Below are positions 45,572 to 54,268 of a stretch of DNA of 55,886 bases, one piece after another. Position numbers and translations under genes: made by a program. Positions within the stretch are counted from its first letter, which is position 1. Each line of letters starts with the position of its first letter. Below the pieces are notes generated by a model. The model was given only the letters and a program-made list of their open reading frames with translations. It was not told the DNA's origin and did not search any database. Origin of the DNA: Terriglobia bacterium (GTDB lineage Bacteria; Acidobacteriota; Terriglobia; Terriglobales; Acidobacteriaceae); the NCBI GenBank assembly GCA_020073395.1, contig JAIQFF010000014.1, positions 1 to 55,886 on the forward strand. The letters run 5' to 3'.

Positions 45572-45670
45572 ATATTTCTCCGTTTGTGTCGAAAAAAGTT
45601 GGCAGCGATCGGTAGCCTGGAGTCAATGAATGGGTACTGTCCAAAACGACTATATTACGCGGCCGCGGAT

Positions 45671-45698
45671 TTGAAAACCTCCCGCACTCGCCTATAAT
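45671..45698 (+). promoter_or_regulatory. sigma-70 type promoter upstream of gpmI
   Basis: TTGAAA at 45671-45676 and TATAAT at 45693-45698 are 16 bases apart, close to consensus. The gpmI ATG is 80 bases downstream. It is the best promoter I can place in the window. Confidence 0.6.
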
Positions 45699-45778
45699 TT
45701 CTGTTCTTCCAATTTCTCTTGTTCCTCTGCGCCTCGGTAATCAGTTTCGGGCGAGCCAGATACAAAGCCAGGAGCTTA

Positions 45779-47392
45779 ATGAACCGTCCCAAACCACTTG
45801 TGCTGATCATTCTCGACGGCTGGGGCTACCGCGCCGAGAGCAAAGCCAACGCCATCGCACTGGCCCGCAAGCCCAACTACGATCGACTGCTGCGCGAATA
45901 CCCCAACACGCTGATTCAGACCAGCGGCCACTACGTCGGCCTGCCCGACGGGCAGATGGGCAACAGTGAAGTCGGCCATCTCAACATCGGCGCCGGACGC
46001 ATCGTGCACATGGACAGCACCCGCATTGAGCTGATGATTCAGAACGGCGAGTTCTTTTCGCATCCGGTATTGCTCGCGGCCATGAAGAATGCGCGCTCGG
46101 GCGGCCGCCGGCTGCATCTGTTCGGGTTGCTCTCCGACGGAGGGGTGCACTCTTATCAGACCCATCTCTACGCCTTGTTGAAGATGGCCAAGCAAAATGG
46201 AGTTGACCGCGTCTTCGTTCATGCCTTTATGGATGGCCGGGACACCCTGCCCACTAACGGCGCGGGATACCTGGAACAACTGCAGCAGAAGATGCGCGAG
46301 TACAACACGGGCAAGATCGCTTCCGTGAACGGACGCTATTACGCCATGGATCGCGACCGCCGCTGGGAGCGCATTCTCAAGGCGTTCAATACCATGGTTT
46401 TCGGCGATGGTGAAGGCGGCAAGTATGTGGACCCGGTGCAGGGCGTGAAAGAGTCCTACAACAAGGGAGTGACCGACGAATTCATCGTGCCTTTCGTTTG
46501 CGTGGACAATCGTGGGGAACCGCTGGCCACCATCCGCGACGAAGATTCCTGCATCTGCTTTAACTTCCGCGCCGATCGGGTCCGCCAGATCACCAGGGCC
46601 CTGACCCGCAACAGTGGGCTGAACCCACAGGGCGGAAGCGATCTGCCCGGAGCTGCCGATCTCGATGCGGCCATCCCTCGCGATCGCCTGCCCAGGAACC
46701 TGCACTACGTGTGCATGACCCAGTATGACAAGAAATTTTCGCTGCCCGTGGTGGTTCCGCCGGAATCGCTGGACAATATTCTGGCCAACGTGATGGGTCA
46801 GGCGAGTCTCCGTAACCTGCGCGTAGCGGAAACTGAAAAGTACGCCCACGTGACCTATTTCTTCAATGGCGGAATCGAGCAGCCGTTTCCAGGAGAAGAC
46901 CGGGTACTGGTGCCGTCGCCCAAAGTTGCTACCTATGATCTAAAGCCGGAGATGAGTGCATCCGGCATCGCTGACGCAGTGATCAAAGCTGTGGAGGACG
47001 GGACTTTCGATGTCATCATCGTCAATTTCGCCAATGCCGATATGGTCGGGCATTCCGGGAAGATCGAGCCGACGATCAAAGCCGTCGAAACCGTGGACGC
47101 CTGCCTGGGCCGCATCGAACCTGTGGTCCGTGCCCAGGGCGGAGCTCTTCTTATCACAGCCGATCACGGCAATGCCGAGATGATGATCGACCCCGCGACC
47201 GGGGGGCCGCACACTGCCCACACCACCAATCCCGTCCCGTTCATCGTGGTGGCGGAGAACGGAAAGAAATTCTCGTTGAAGGCGGGCGGCTCCCTGCGCG
47301 ATATTTCGCCCACGGTCCTAGGCATGCTGGGCATCCCGCAGCCGAAGGAGATGACGGGACAAGATCTGCGAGTGTCGCTGACGAAAATCTAA
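45779..47392 (+). CDS. gpmI: 2,3-bisphosphoglycerate-independent phosphoglycerate mutase
   Basis: The 537-residue enzyme has the alkaline-phosphatase-type core [12 protein letters not shown] with the metal ligand Asp, the phosphoserine nucleophile Ser63 in [47 protein letters not shown] and the C-terminal metal site [11 protein letters not shown]. It interconverts 3- and 2-phosphoglycerate with Mn. Length is slightly above the usual 510 because of an insert near residue 285 ([20 protein letters not shown]), a region that varies. The start at 45779 follows CCAGGAG; an earlier in-frame start at 45719 lies past the promoter and has no site. Confidence 0.96.
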   Translation: MNRPKPLVLIILDGWGYRAESKANAIALARKPNYDRLLREYPNTLIQTSGHYVGLPDGQMGNSEVGHLNIGAGRIVHMDSTRIELMIQNGEFFSHPVLLAAMKNARSGGRRLHLFGLLSDGGVHSYQTHLYALLKMAKQNGVDRVFVHAFMDGRDTLPTNGAGYLEQLQQKMREYNTGKIASVNGRYYAMDRDRRWERILKAFNTMVFGDGEGGKYVDPVQGVKESYNKGVTDEFIVPFVCVDNRGEPLATIRDEDSCICFNFRADRVRQITRALTRNSGLNPQGGSDLPGAADLDAAIPRDRLPRNLHYVCMTQYDKKFSLPVVVPPESLDNILANVMGQASLRNLRVAETEKYAHVTYFFNGGIEQPFPGEDRVLVPSPKVATYDLKPEMSASGIADAVIKAVEDGTFDVIIVNFANADMVGHSGKIEPTIKAVETVDACLGRIEPVVRAQGGALLITADHGNAEMMIDPATGGPHTAHTTNPVPFIVVAENGKKFSLKAGGSLRDISPTVLGMLGIPQPKEMTGQDLRVSLTKI

Positions 47393-47420
47393 CCGCTGAG
47401 GGCACACACCTCCTCGTCGA

Positions 47421-47470
47421 CATTGAAATCGAGATTGAGATCAGAAATGAGATTGAGATTAAGATCGATG
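47421..47470. repeat. low-complexity six-base periodic DNA
   Basis: The sequence GAGATTGAGATC and variants repeats with about a six-base period just before the hydroxyacid dehydrogenase start. It resembles the A-rich half-core of the GTCGGACA family but has no hairpin arms. Confidence 0.45.
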
Positions 47471-47511
47471 TGCTCGACTTCTGTGTCCTCCGTGGTTAAG
47501 TTTTTGATCTT

Positions 47512-48498
47512 ATGAAGCTGCTCACGCTGGTACACCATTCCTTCGAACTCTGGAACACTCCGTCCTGGTTCTCCGCGCGCCTGCATCAGGATTTCCCCAC
47601 CGTGGAAGCAGTTCAGCGATCCAGCTACGAAGGAATTGAACCGTACCTCAGAGATGCGGAAGTAATCATCAGCTGGTCGCTGCGCCCGGAGCAATTCAAA
47701 GCCGCACCCAAATTGCGCTGGATTCATTCTCCAGCGGCGGCGGTTCACCAACTCATGTTTCCCGAGCTGATCAACAGCGACGTCGTGCTCACCAATGCCC
47801 GTGAAGTCCACGGCCCGGTGGTGGCGGAGCACGTCATGGCGATGGTCTTCGCGCTGGCCAAGTGCCTGCCTCAAGCTGTGCGCTTTCAGCAAAAGCACAT
47901 CTGGGGGCAAGAGCCCATGTGGCGCGGGCACCCTCGCCCGCGAGAACTGGCAGGAGCCACTGTGGGCCTGGTGGGCCTGGGCAGCATCTCTCGGGCCGTT
48001 GCAAAACATGCCTCAAACCTTGGCATGCGCGTGATCGCAGTACGCGAGAATCCTGAGAAGGGAAGTCCCGAGGGCGTGCAACAAGTCTTCGCTTCTTCCC
48101 AGGTAGATCAACTGCTGGCGCAATCGGACTACGTTGTCCTGGCCGTCCCGGTCACGCCCCTTACCAAACGAATGATGAACGCTGCACGCCTGGCCAATAT
48201 GAAATCCGATGCCTGCCTGATCAACGTGGGCCGCGGTCCCCTCGTTGATGAAGAGGCACTGGCCCAGGCCCTGCGTGAGAAAACAATCGGAGGCGCGGCG
48301 CTCGATGTCTTTGAAGCCGAGCCATTGCCCGCAGACTCGCCTCTGTGGGACCTGGAAAATCTTCTGATTACGCCCCACACAGCCGGTCTCACCGAAAAAC
48401 TCTGGGAGCGTCACTATCAGTGCATCTCTGAAAACCTGCGTCGCTATCTGCAGGGCGAGCCTCTGCATTCGGTAGTAGATAAAAAGCAAGGCTATTAA
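47512..48498 (+). CDS. D-isomer-specific 2-hydroxyacid dehydrogenase
   Basis: The 328-residue NAD(P)-dependent enzyme has the Rossmann motif TVGLVGLGSISRAVAKHAS (near residues 148-166), the substrate Arg in INVGRGPLVDEEAL, the Glu in DVFEAEPLP and the His in LLITPHTAGLT. Related enzymes are glyoxylate, hydroxypyruvate or phosphoglycerate dehydrogenases. Exact substrate is unknown. Codons for RGHPRPRE near residue 137 coincide with a 24-base word also found in an intergenic repeat (43518-43541, inverse orientation). Upstream lies the periodic DNA. Confidence 0.88.
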   Translation: MKLLTLVHHSFELWNTPSWFSARLHQDFPTVEAVQRSSYEGIEPYLRDAEVIISWSLRPEQFKAAPKLRWIHSPAAAVHQLMFPELINSDVVLTNAREVHGPVVAEHVMAMVFALAKCLPQAVRFQQKHIWGQEPMWRGHPRPRELAGATVGLVGLGSISRAVAKHASNLGMRVIAVRENPEKGSPEGVQQVFASSQVDQLLAQSDYVVLAVPVTPLTKRMMNAARLANMKSDACLINVGRGPLVDEEALAQALREKTIGGAALDVFEAEPLPADSPLWDLENLLITPHTAGLTEKLWERHYQCISENLRRYLQGEPLHSVVDKKQGY

Positions 48499-48523
48499 AA
48501 GTGGCGCTGGCAGTCCTGAGGGT

Positions 48524-48565
48524 GCCCCGTCCTCGTCGTTCCGCATTTTGGAACGACAGGGCGGG
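48524..48565. repeat. long hairpin around GTCGTTCC/GGAACGAC
   Basis: CCCGTCCTCGTCGTTCC and GGAACGACAGGGCGGGG pair over about 17 positions with few mismatches and a loop GCATTTT. It follows the hydroxyacid dehydrogenase stop by about 25 bases and could terminate it, though no T-run follows. The rest of the gap to 48757 holds common dispersed repeats. Confidence 0.6.
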
Positions 48566-48757
48566 GACTGAAGCTCCCCGCAACAGCCCCAGAGACGGGG
48601 GCGCTACTCTGCTCTCTAGCTGGCGCGAGGCATGGGTTTGTCGGGACAAAAGCGCCGCGGATTCACGCGGATCAGGGTCGGATTCGCACAAACTCAAGAG
48701 TCGAAAATGTTTCTTGCGGTTTCTCCGTGAGATCCGTGTGAATCCGTGGCCAGGATT

Positions 48758-49630
48758 CTAAGCGGCGACGGAAATTCTATGGATCAGATCTTCCTGCTCG
48801 TTCTTGCTCTCCGCTCCGATGGTGAAAGCGTCGAGCACTCCCAGAGAAAGGGCATACTTCAAAGCTTCGTCCTGACGGTTGCGCAAGTCGCCCTGCCCTA
48901 GAATCTTCATTCCGACAATACCTTTTCCGGCGGCCTTCATCTCTCGCAGCACGCCTACGACCGTGTCGGGATCGGCGTCCATGTGGGAACCGATCGGGTT
49001 GATGCGCACCAGATCGACTTCCACCCAGGGCGACTTAGCGGCCGCGCGCAGGGCTTCGATGCTGTGGCAGGAGCAGCCATGGGCCCGGATAATTCCTTTC
49101 TCCTTGGCTTCGGAGAAAACGTCCATGACTCCACGGTAGCGCTCGGTCCAATCGCCTTCCGTGAGGCAGTGCATCAAGCAGATATCGATGTAGTCGGTAC
49201 CCAGTTCTTTGCGAAAGCGGTCGAGATCGGCGCGGGCCTCGACCGGATCGCGCGCCCACGTTTTTGTGAGAATCGTGATCTTGTCGCGGGAGAGGTGCTT
49301 GAGCGCCTCCGCCACATGAGGATGGCTGCCATAGGCGTCGGCAGCGTCGAAAAAACGCAGGCCATTGTCATGGCCATTGAGCAGCAGATCGGACAGGCCT
49401 TTCACGCCCAGAGCGGTCTGGTGAGAGTGATGTCCGCTGCCGACTGTGCCGGTCCCCATCGCGAGACGACTAGTGGTGATTCCGGTTTTGCCCAGCACCA
49501 CTGTGTCTGCCGCGGTGAACTTGCGCGGCAACGCCGGCAGCGCACCCATGGCCCGGGCCAGGCCTCGCGACCCAATCCACGCCGCTCCCACTCCGGCGGT
49601 TGCCCCGATGATGAAGTCTCTGCGTTTCAT
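48758..49630 (-). CDS. Tat-exported aldo/keto reductase
   Basis: The 290-residue protein starts with a twin-arginine signal (MKRRDFIIGATAGVGAAWIG). The AKR barrel has catalytic Asp and Tyr in FFDAADAYGSHPHVAEAL, Lys in ITILTKTW and His in DICLMHCLTEGDW. GIVGMKILGQGDLRNR gives the C-terminal cofactor region. Exported AKRs of this type are common in Acidobacteriota and their substrates are not known. The RR motif predicts folding with NADPH in the cytoplasm and export. It is a single gene. Confidence 0.88.
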   Translation of the reverse strand: MKRRDFIIGATAGVGAAWIGSRGLARAMGALPALPRKFTAADTVVLGKTGITTSRLAMGTGTVGSGHHSHQTALGVKGLSDLLLNGHDNGLRFFDAADAYGSHPHVAEALKHLSRDKITILTKTWARDPVEARADLDRFRKELGTDYIDICLMHCLTEGDWTERYRGVMDVFSEAKEKGIIRAHGCSCHSIEALRAAAKSPWVEVDLVRINPIGSHMDADPDTVVGVLREMKAAGKGIVGMKILGQGDLRNRQDEALKYALSLGVLDAFTIGAESKNEQEDLIHRISVAA

Positions 49631-50126
49631 GGTGCCTCCTCGAAATGAAGGTCCTCATTCTTGCTTGTGTAGACGAGTTGTCGGTGAATCTGGATATCAA
49701 CGGCAATCGCGATGGCCGACACCGATCCCGATGTTCCGTCCCTCAACAACTTGCCCGCAGCACATCGGCGTTCCAGTCCACCCTACCCCTGAGTCCCGCG
49801 GAATTCAAGCATCTGCGTTCGTGCGGTTTCGGCCACAAGCACAATAAGAACACTGGGCGCACTGAACACAGTCTGTGGAAGGGCACGACTGCAGTCGCGC
49901 CCACTGAATCGCCTGGGCCGTGCCTTCAGCCTGGGGTTCGCTGGTCTGGCTTGATGGACAGCACGATACCTTCACGCCCCAAACCGACTGCCCTTTCGTA
50001 CCTCCATTTCTACAGTGTTCCCTGTAGCAGTTGTGAAGCGCCAACATGCAACTCCAAATTGCTGCCATGGATCAAAAGCAAAGTCATTAGGCCAGGGTTG
50101 GTTTCAATCACCAATGAGGTGAGCAC
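49631..50126. other. intergenic region with one family C hairpin
   Basis: I find no supported gene in these 496 bases. A family C relative, GGCACGACTGCAGTCGCGCC, is at 49882-49901. Its stem differs from the other copies by one position. Promoters for the AKR gene and for the membrane peptide gene at 50127 must be here but are not evident. Confidence 0.5.
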
Positions 50127-50279
50127 ATGCTTTGGACGATTTTTGTGATTCTGCTGGTTTTGTGGTTGCTGGGACTCGTGAGCTCGTACACGCTGGGCGG
50201 ATTTATCCACATTCTCTTGGTGGTGGCCGTGGTAGTACTCCTGATCCAGCTTTTTACAGGTCGCAGACCAGCGCTCTGA
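50127..50279 (+). CDS. lmo0937-family small membrane protein
   Basis: This 50-residue protein (MLWTIFVILLVLWLLGLVSS, then YTLGGFIHILLVVAVVVLLI) has two hydrophobic segments around a YTLGG turn. That is the pattern of the widespread lmo0937/DUF5670 family, of unknown function but often stress-related. GAGGTG lies upstream of the ATG. It precedes the SYLF gene by 70 bases on the same strand and may be cotranscribed. Confidence 0.75.
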   Translation: MLWTIFVILLVLWLLGLVSSYTLGGFIHILLVVAVVVLLIQLFTGRRPAL

Positions 50280-50349
50280 GCGGCGAAAAGTCGGCCGCAG
50301 ATTAAGGGCTTCCGCAAGATTATCGAATTTCATCTCCAAGGAGGATCCA

Positions 50350-51072
50350 TTGAAACGATCTCTTATCGCTTTGATATTCAGCTTGGTCGCGTTGCTGGGC
50401 ACTATGGCTCCGGCCACCGCCAAGGAGGATTCTGTCGAGCGCCTGCAGAATGCCGGGAATGTGCTCAAGGAAATAATGGCGGCGCCGGACAACGGCATAC
50501 CTGAAGAAGTACTGGACGATGCGAAATGCATCGTGGTGGTTCCGCACTTGATCAAGGCAGGCTTCATTGTCGGCGGTAAACACGGCCGCGGCGTCGCCAG
50601 TTGCCGCACCGCGACCGGCTGGAGCGCCCCCGCATTCGTCTCCGTGGGCGGAGGAAGCTGGGGACTCCAGATCGGAGCCGAAGGCGTGGACCTGGTGATG
50701 CTGGTGATGAACGACAAAGGTCTGCAGCACCTGCTTTCCAGCAAGTTTCAGCTCAGTGGCGAAGGCTCGGCTGCGGCCGGACCGGTGGGACGTCATGCCT
50801 CTGCCGGCACCGACTGGAAATTGAATTCCGAGCTACTCACTTACTCACGCTCCAAAGGCGCGTTTGCCGGCCTGACTCTGGAGGGTGCCGTGATCGAGCA
50901 GGACGCCGATTCGACCATCGCCATCTATGGCAAGGACGTAGGTTTTCGCAAGGTCCTCATCGGCGATGTGAAGGCGCCGGCTGAGGCCGCGCCCTTCATG
51001 TCCGCACTTTCGATGGCAGGCCATCAGGCCGCCACCCACGAAGCCAGGGAAAACACACAAGACAAGAAATAA
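50350..51072 (+). CDS. secreted SYLF (YSC84-like) lipid-binding protein
   Basis: The 240-residue protein has a signal peptide (MKRSLIALIFSLVALLGTMA) and a SYLF domain: CIVVVPHLIKAGFIVGGKHG, GVASCRT-GWSAPAFVSVGGG, WGLQIGAEGVDLVMLVMN and FAGLTLEGAVIEQD. SYLF domains bind phosphoinositides in eukaryotes. The bacterial versions are periplasmic and poorly understood. The start is TTG at 50350 with GGAGGA upstream. A good terminator follows. Confidence 0.88.
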   Translation: MKRSLIALIFSLVALLGTMAPATAKEDSVERLQNAGNVLKEIMAAPDNGIPEEVLDDAKCIVVVPHLIKAGFIVGGKHGRGVASCRTATGWSAPAFVSVGGGSWGLQIGAEGVDLVMLVMNDKGLQHLLSSKFQLSGEGSAAAGPVGRHASAGTDWKLNSELLTYSRSKGAFAGLTLEGAVIEQDADSTIAIYGKDVGFRKVLIGDVKAPAEAAPFMSALSMAGHQAATHEARENTQDKK

Positions 51073-51100
51073 GCTGGCGCGCAATCGCCGCTTCGTCCAC

Positions 51101-51127
51101 AAGCCCCGCCCACAGCGGGGCTTTTTC
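51101..51127 (+). terminator. rho-independent terminator after the SYLF gene
   Basis: AAGCCCCGC pairs with GCGGGGCTT around a CCACA loop, followed by TTTTTC. It is 29 bases past the SYLF stop, and the AA before the stem pairs with the start of the T-run. It is the clearest intrinsic terminator in the window. Confidence 0.85.
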
Positions 51128-51190
51128 TTGGATTCTTCCGCACACCGGCGATGATGTACGTATGCCCGATTACTGTGTTTGAATAGTGTC

Positions 51191-51661
51191 ATGGACCTGA
51201 TTGAACATTTCACCCATCTCTTCGCCTACGACGGCTGGGCCAATCAGGAAGTGCTGGCCGGGTTGCGCACCGCAGGAACTCCACTGCCTCAGGCCCTGAA
51301 ACTGATGGCGCACATTTTCGCCGCGGAACGGGTCTGGCTGGAACGATTGGAACAAAAACCCCAGACCCTTCCGGTCTGGCCTGAGTTCACCGCCGAAGAA
51401 TGCTCACGCCAAGCGGCAGGGTTGTCCGCGCGCTGGAAGACTTACCTGGCCGGCAGCAGCGAAGCCGAACTGGCCAGGCCTGTCACCTATAAGAACAGCA
51501 AGGGTGAAAGCTGGAGCAGCCGCAAGGATGACATCCTGACGCACGTCATCACGCATTCCATCCATCATCGCGGGCAGGTGGCGGCAGTCGTGCGGGCCGC
51601 CGGATTTACTCCGGCTTACACCGACTTTATCCATAGCATCCGCCAGGGATTCGTAAAATAG
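51191..51661 (+). CDS. DinB family protein
   Basis: The 156-residue protein is a DinB four-helix bundle with the metal-binding pattern: His in LKLMAHIFAAERVW (near residue 39), and HSIHHRGQVAAVVR near 119-132. Start ATG 51191 begins MDLIEHFTHLFAYDGWANQE, the usual family start; an in-frame TTG 12 bases earlier is less likely. Members are thiol-dependent transferases or of unknown role. It lies four bases before the ICMT-like gene, so they form an operon. Confidence 0.88.
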   Translation: MDLIEHFTHLFAYDGWANQEVLAGLRTAGTPLPQALKLMAHIFAAERVWLERLEQKPQTLPVWPEFTAEECSRQAAGLSARWKTYLAGSSEAELARPVTYKNSKGESWSSRKDDILTHVITHSIHHRGQVAAVVRAAGFTPAYTDFIHSIRQGFVK

Positions 51662-51665
51662 CCCT

Positions 51666-52106
51666 ATGCCAGACTCGATCACGAGTAACACCAAAATCAC
51701 TCCACTCTTCGCGCTGCAGTTTTGCGTGGTGCTGATCGTCATCGGAGTTGTCTTGCTACGTCCGGGAGTATGGAATGCGGCTCGCCTGGCGGGACTATGC
51801 ATCGCTGTGCCGGCGGCGGTGTTGCTCTTTACCGCCCGCTGGCAATTGGGACAATCGTTTTCGGTGACTCCTCAGGCGAAAGAACTTGTCACCCATGGTT
51901 TGTATGCAAAGATAAGGAATCCGATTTATGTGTTCAGCGGGTTGCTGGTGTTAGGCATCTTGATTTCCTTGCAGTATCGTTACGCCCTGCTCCTGCTGCT
52001 GGTTCTGATACCTGTCCAGATTGTCCGCGCCAGGCAGGAAGCTAAGATTCTCGAGGCCAGATTCGGCGATCAGTATCGGAAATACCGGGAGCGAACCTGG
52101 TTCTGA
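51666..52106 (+). CDS. isoprenylcysteine carboxyl methyltransferase family membrane protein
   Basis: The 146-residue protein has about four membrane helices and the ICMT SAM-binding core: LVTHGLYAKIRNPIYVFSGL (near residues 74-93) and ILEARFGDQYRKYRERTWF at the C-terminus. In bacteria these proteins methylate unidentified small molecules or lipids. The start is four bases after the DinB stop. Substrate is unknown. Confidence 0.87.
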   Translation: MPDSITSNTKITPLFALQFCVVLIVIGVVLLRPGVWNAARLAGLCIAVPAAVLLFTARWQLGQSFSVTPQAKELVTHGLYAKIRNPIYVFSGLLVLGILISLQYRYALLLLLVLIPVQIVRARQEAKILEARFGDQYRKYRERTWF

Positions 52107-52159
52107 CCGGGCGCATCATAATCCGGCACACTGCCGGAAAGAAACGACGTGGAGTAATT

Positions 52160-52876
52160 ATGCGGAAACTGTTCTTGGCGCCGGTCATACTCACCTGGAG
52201 CCTGACCTCGTGGGCACAATCCCCTCCAGAGCCCGCGAATTCACAGGCTCCAGCTGCTGCCGCGCCATCCGATACGCTGCCGGCTGGGACCGTTCTCTCC
52301 GTCGAGTTGTCGAAGTCGCTGGACGCCAAGAAGTCCAAGGCCAATGACAGAATAGAGGCGAGGACTGCGACCGATCTATTGGTGCACGGTCAGATCGTGG
52401 TCCCCCGCAACACCAAAATCGTCGGCCACGTGACCGAGGCCAAGGCCCACAGCAAGGCTTCTCCAGGTTCGCTGGTAGGAATTACTTTTGATCGCATGCT
52501 CCTGAAAGGCGGACGCGAAGTGCCGCTGCAAGCGACCGTACAGGCGCTCGCCCGCCCATTGCAGCTCAATAGCATGGTCAACGATAATCCTCCCGGCGAC
52601 ATGGCCTCCCGTATGCCGGGTCAGAGGCCGGCCTCGGCTGGAGATTCCTCCGCCCCCACCATCCCGCCTAGATATCCAGCCGCGACCATCCCTGAACCGC
52701 CAGGGCTCAATGCGCCGAACACCTCCACCGTCAGCCCGCTCGCTCCCACCAGCCGCGGTGTAGTCGGGATAAAAGGGCTCTCACTGGAAACGTCAGGCCC
52801 GGTGTCCGTCCTCACCTCGAGCACCGGAAACGTTCATCTGGACAGCGACACGCAATTAATTCTGCGAGTGCAGTGA
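52160..52876 (+). CDS. secreted protein, paralogue of 55244
   Basis: The 238-residue protein has a signal peptide (MRKLFLAPVILTWSLTSWAQ). A domain follows with LPAGTVLSVELSKSLDAKKS, HGQIVVPRNTKIVGHVTEAK and ITFDRMLLKGGREVPLQATV. It closes with a proline-rich stretch and a short C-terminal strand-rich part. The central block is nearly repeated in the gene at 55244 and is recognisable in the one at 42133, so it is a paralogous family of three. The fold may be VirB10-like (inference). Function is not known. Confidence 0.72.
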   Translation: MRKLFLAPVILTWSLTSWAQSPPEPANSQAPAAAAPSDTLPAGTVLSVELSKSLDAKKSKANDRIEARTATDLLVHGQIVVPRNTKIVGHVTEAKAHSKASPGSLVGITFDRMLLKGGREVPLQATVQALARPLQLNSMVNDNPPGDMASRMPGQRPASAGDSSAPTIPPRYPAATIPEPPGLNAPNTSTVSPLAPTSRGVVGIKGLSLETSGPVSVLTSSTGNVHLDSDTQLILRVQ

Positions 52877-52908
52877 GAACGCGAGCAGTTAGAACAGAAC
52901 TCCCTAAG

Positions 52909-52994
52909 TGTCATCCTGAGCGGAGTAGCTGGTTCGCGAAGCGAACCAGCTGCGCAGTCGAAGAGCCTGCCCCGAGCGAAGTCGAGGGGATCCT
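52909..52994. repeat. family A hairpin repeat
   Basis: TGTCATCCTGAGCGGAG, an 11-bp perfect hairpin AGCTGGTTCGC/GCGAACCAGCT (52927-52951, loop GAA), and CGCAGTCGAAGAGCC follow in order. A partial second copy begins at about 52968. It lies between the convergent genes at 52160 and 53022. Confidence 0.8.
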
Positions 52995-53021
52995 ATAACC
53001 GGTTTGCGCCTGTCAATGCGG

Positions 53022-53384
53022 TCATGAAGCCAGCGCGTACCGGCTGTCGGCCTGCCCAAGCAACGCCATCATCTCGTCCAGTGACGCAATGTCGAACTCC
53101 GACATTGCGTTAATATGTTCCAACTTCTCCCGCACTGCCCGTGAGGGATTGAACAGCTTGAATCGAATATCGTGCTCCCTGCACCAGCGCTGCAGAAAAA
53201 CCAGCACCCCGACACTGCCGCCCCCAATGGCGCGCATTTCCGTAAGGTCCAGCACCACCACGTGGGCCTGCTCCTGGGACGTAACCGCGTCACGTAGTCT
53301 AAAGGCCTCGTCACTGCGAACAAATCTGCCTTCGCATTCCACCACCGTCATGTCGCCGACCTTATCAACATGTATGTTGGACAT
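53022..53384 (-). CDS. STAS-domain protein (anti-sigma factor antagonist type)
   Basis: The 120-residue protein has a STAS domain: DMTVVECEGRFVRSDEAFRL, VVVLDLTEMRAIGGGSVGVL and FKLFNPSRAVREKLEHINAM. The serine of GGGSVG sits where SpoIIAA-type proteins carry the phosphorylated serine. Such proteins bind anti-sigma kinases in partner-switching systems. The start ATG 53384 follows GGAGGG. No kinase or sigma gene is adjacent. Confidence 0.85.
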   Translation of the reverse strand: MSNIHVDKVGDMTVVECEGRFVRSDEAFRLRDAVTSQEQAHVVVLDLTEMRAIGGGSVGVLVFLQRWCREHDIRFKLFNPSRAVREKLEHINAMSEFDIASLDEMMALLGQADSRYALAS

Positions 53385-53466
53385 GATTCCCTCCATATTT
53401 GATCTGCCTATCGTAAGAGCACGAAGGCTGCCAAGACCGCAGGCCTGTGTTTTCTGAGGGATAGGA

Positions 53467-53769
53467 CTATGGCAAATGGAAGGCGAGAAAGTTCGATTGG
53501 TCAGCGGGCATTTCTGCCCTAGGGAAAATGCTGTAGGCAGCCAGCGTATCTTCTTCCGGTTCGCCGAGCAGGACGGGTGGCCCACTCAAGCCCGATTTTG
53601 GCTTGAGTGGGGCAGTTCTATCGCTGAATGTATCCCGCTGCGGCTCGCTGAGCAGAAGATGAACATGCTCCGGCATCACTACGTACCCGTAAACCTCAAG
53701 CCGGAAACTACGCCGTACCCGCTCCAGGGCTGACTCGAAGATTCGTCGGCTTGCGTCCCTGGTAAACAA
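53467..53769 (-). pseudogene. REP-associated tyrosine transposase (RAYT) relic
   Basis: Residues 5-50 of this frame (RRIFESALERVRRSFRLEVY, then GYVVMPEHVHLLLSEP) match the Y1 transposase core of RAYT proteins, including the HVH metal motif. The catalytic Tyr region is missing. After about residue 51 the frame passes through a palindrome (CCCACTCAAGCC pairing with GGCTTGAGTGGG at 53580-53611) and unrelated sequence. Intact RAYTs have about 170-230 residues. The 5' end abuts a family A-like fragment near 53776. Confidence 0.7.
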
Positions 53770-54268
53770 TTAGGAGCCTGCCCTGAGCGACTGAGCGCAG
53801 CGAAGGAGTCGAATGGGGCGATGGTAGCAGCAGAAAGTGACGAAATGACTCTGCCCGCTGTGTTGAAAACGCGTTAGTCCCCATGGCATGAGGACAATCT
53901 AGTCTTGTTCGTTCGCCCAAGTCTGTGACGTGTGAACATCCCCACTCAGGCCAAGCCGGGCTTGAGCGGGCCACCCGCGAGTTCTACAGCTGGGAAATCG
54001 GGACAGATGGAGTTGTCCCGATTCCATTCATACCGGCCGTTGCAGGGGGATTCCCGCAACGTGAATCGCCGCAAACCCTTGTTTGCGGACGACTTCAGAG
54101 CAATGTTCTATCAAAGCCACTCAAGACAAAACCACGTCCTTCGGCAGGCTCCAGGCAAGCTTTGAGTGGGCAACGCGCCGAAAAATGGCAGCTTCAACTG
54201 CCCGCACTTCCGCGCGCAACTCTCCCGCAGCTTCCCTCATCTGACTCCATTACATTAAGGAGGGAACC
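53770..54268. repeat. hairpin-rich repeat region, no gene
   Basis: About 500 bases hold a family A fragment (53776-53815), a CCCACTCAGGCC/GGGCTTGAGCGGG palindrome (53939-53970), AATCGGGACA facing TGTCCCGATT (53996-54023) and GCCGTTGCAGG facing CCCGCAACG (54038-54061). No frame shows family resemblance. It looks like layered small mobile elements next to the RAYT relic. Confidence 0.6.

Noticed and set aside
45719..45778. Longer N-terminus for gpmI from 45719
   Set aside because: The extra residues do not match the family, and ATG 45779 has its own AGGAG site and begins at the conserved core.
49645..50148. 167-codon plus-strand frame between the AKR gene and the lmo0937 gene
   Set aside because: Composition is irregular, it crosses a family C hairpin and it overlaps the start of a better supported gene. 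No domain is recognisable.
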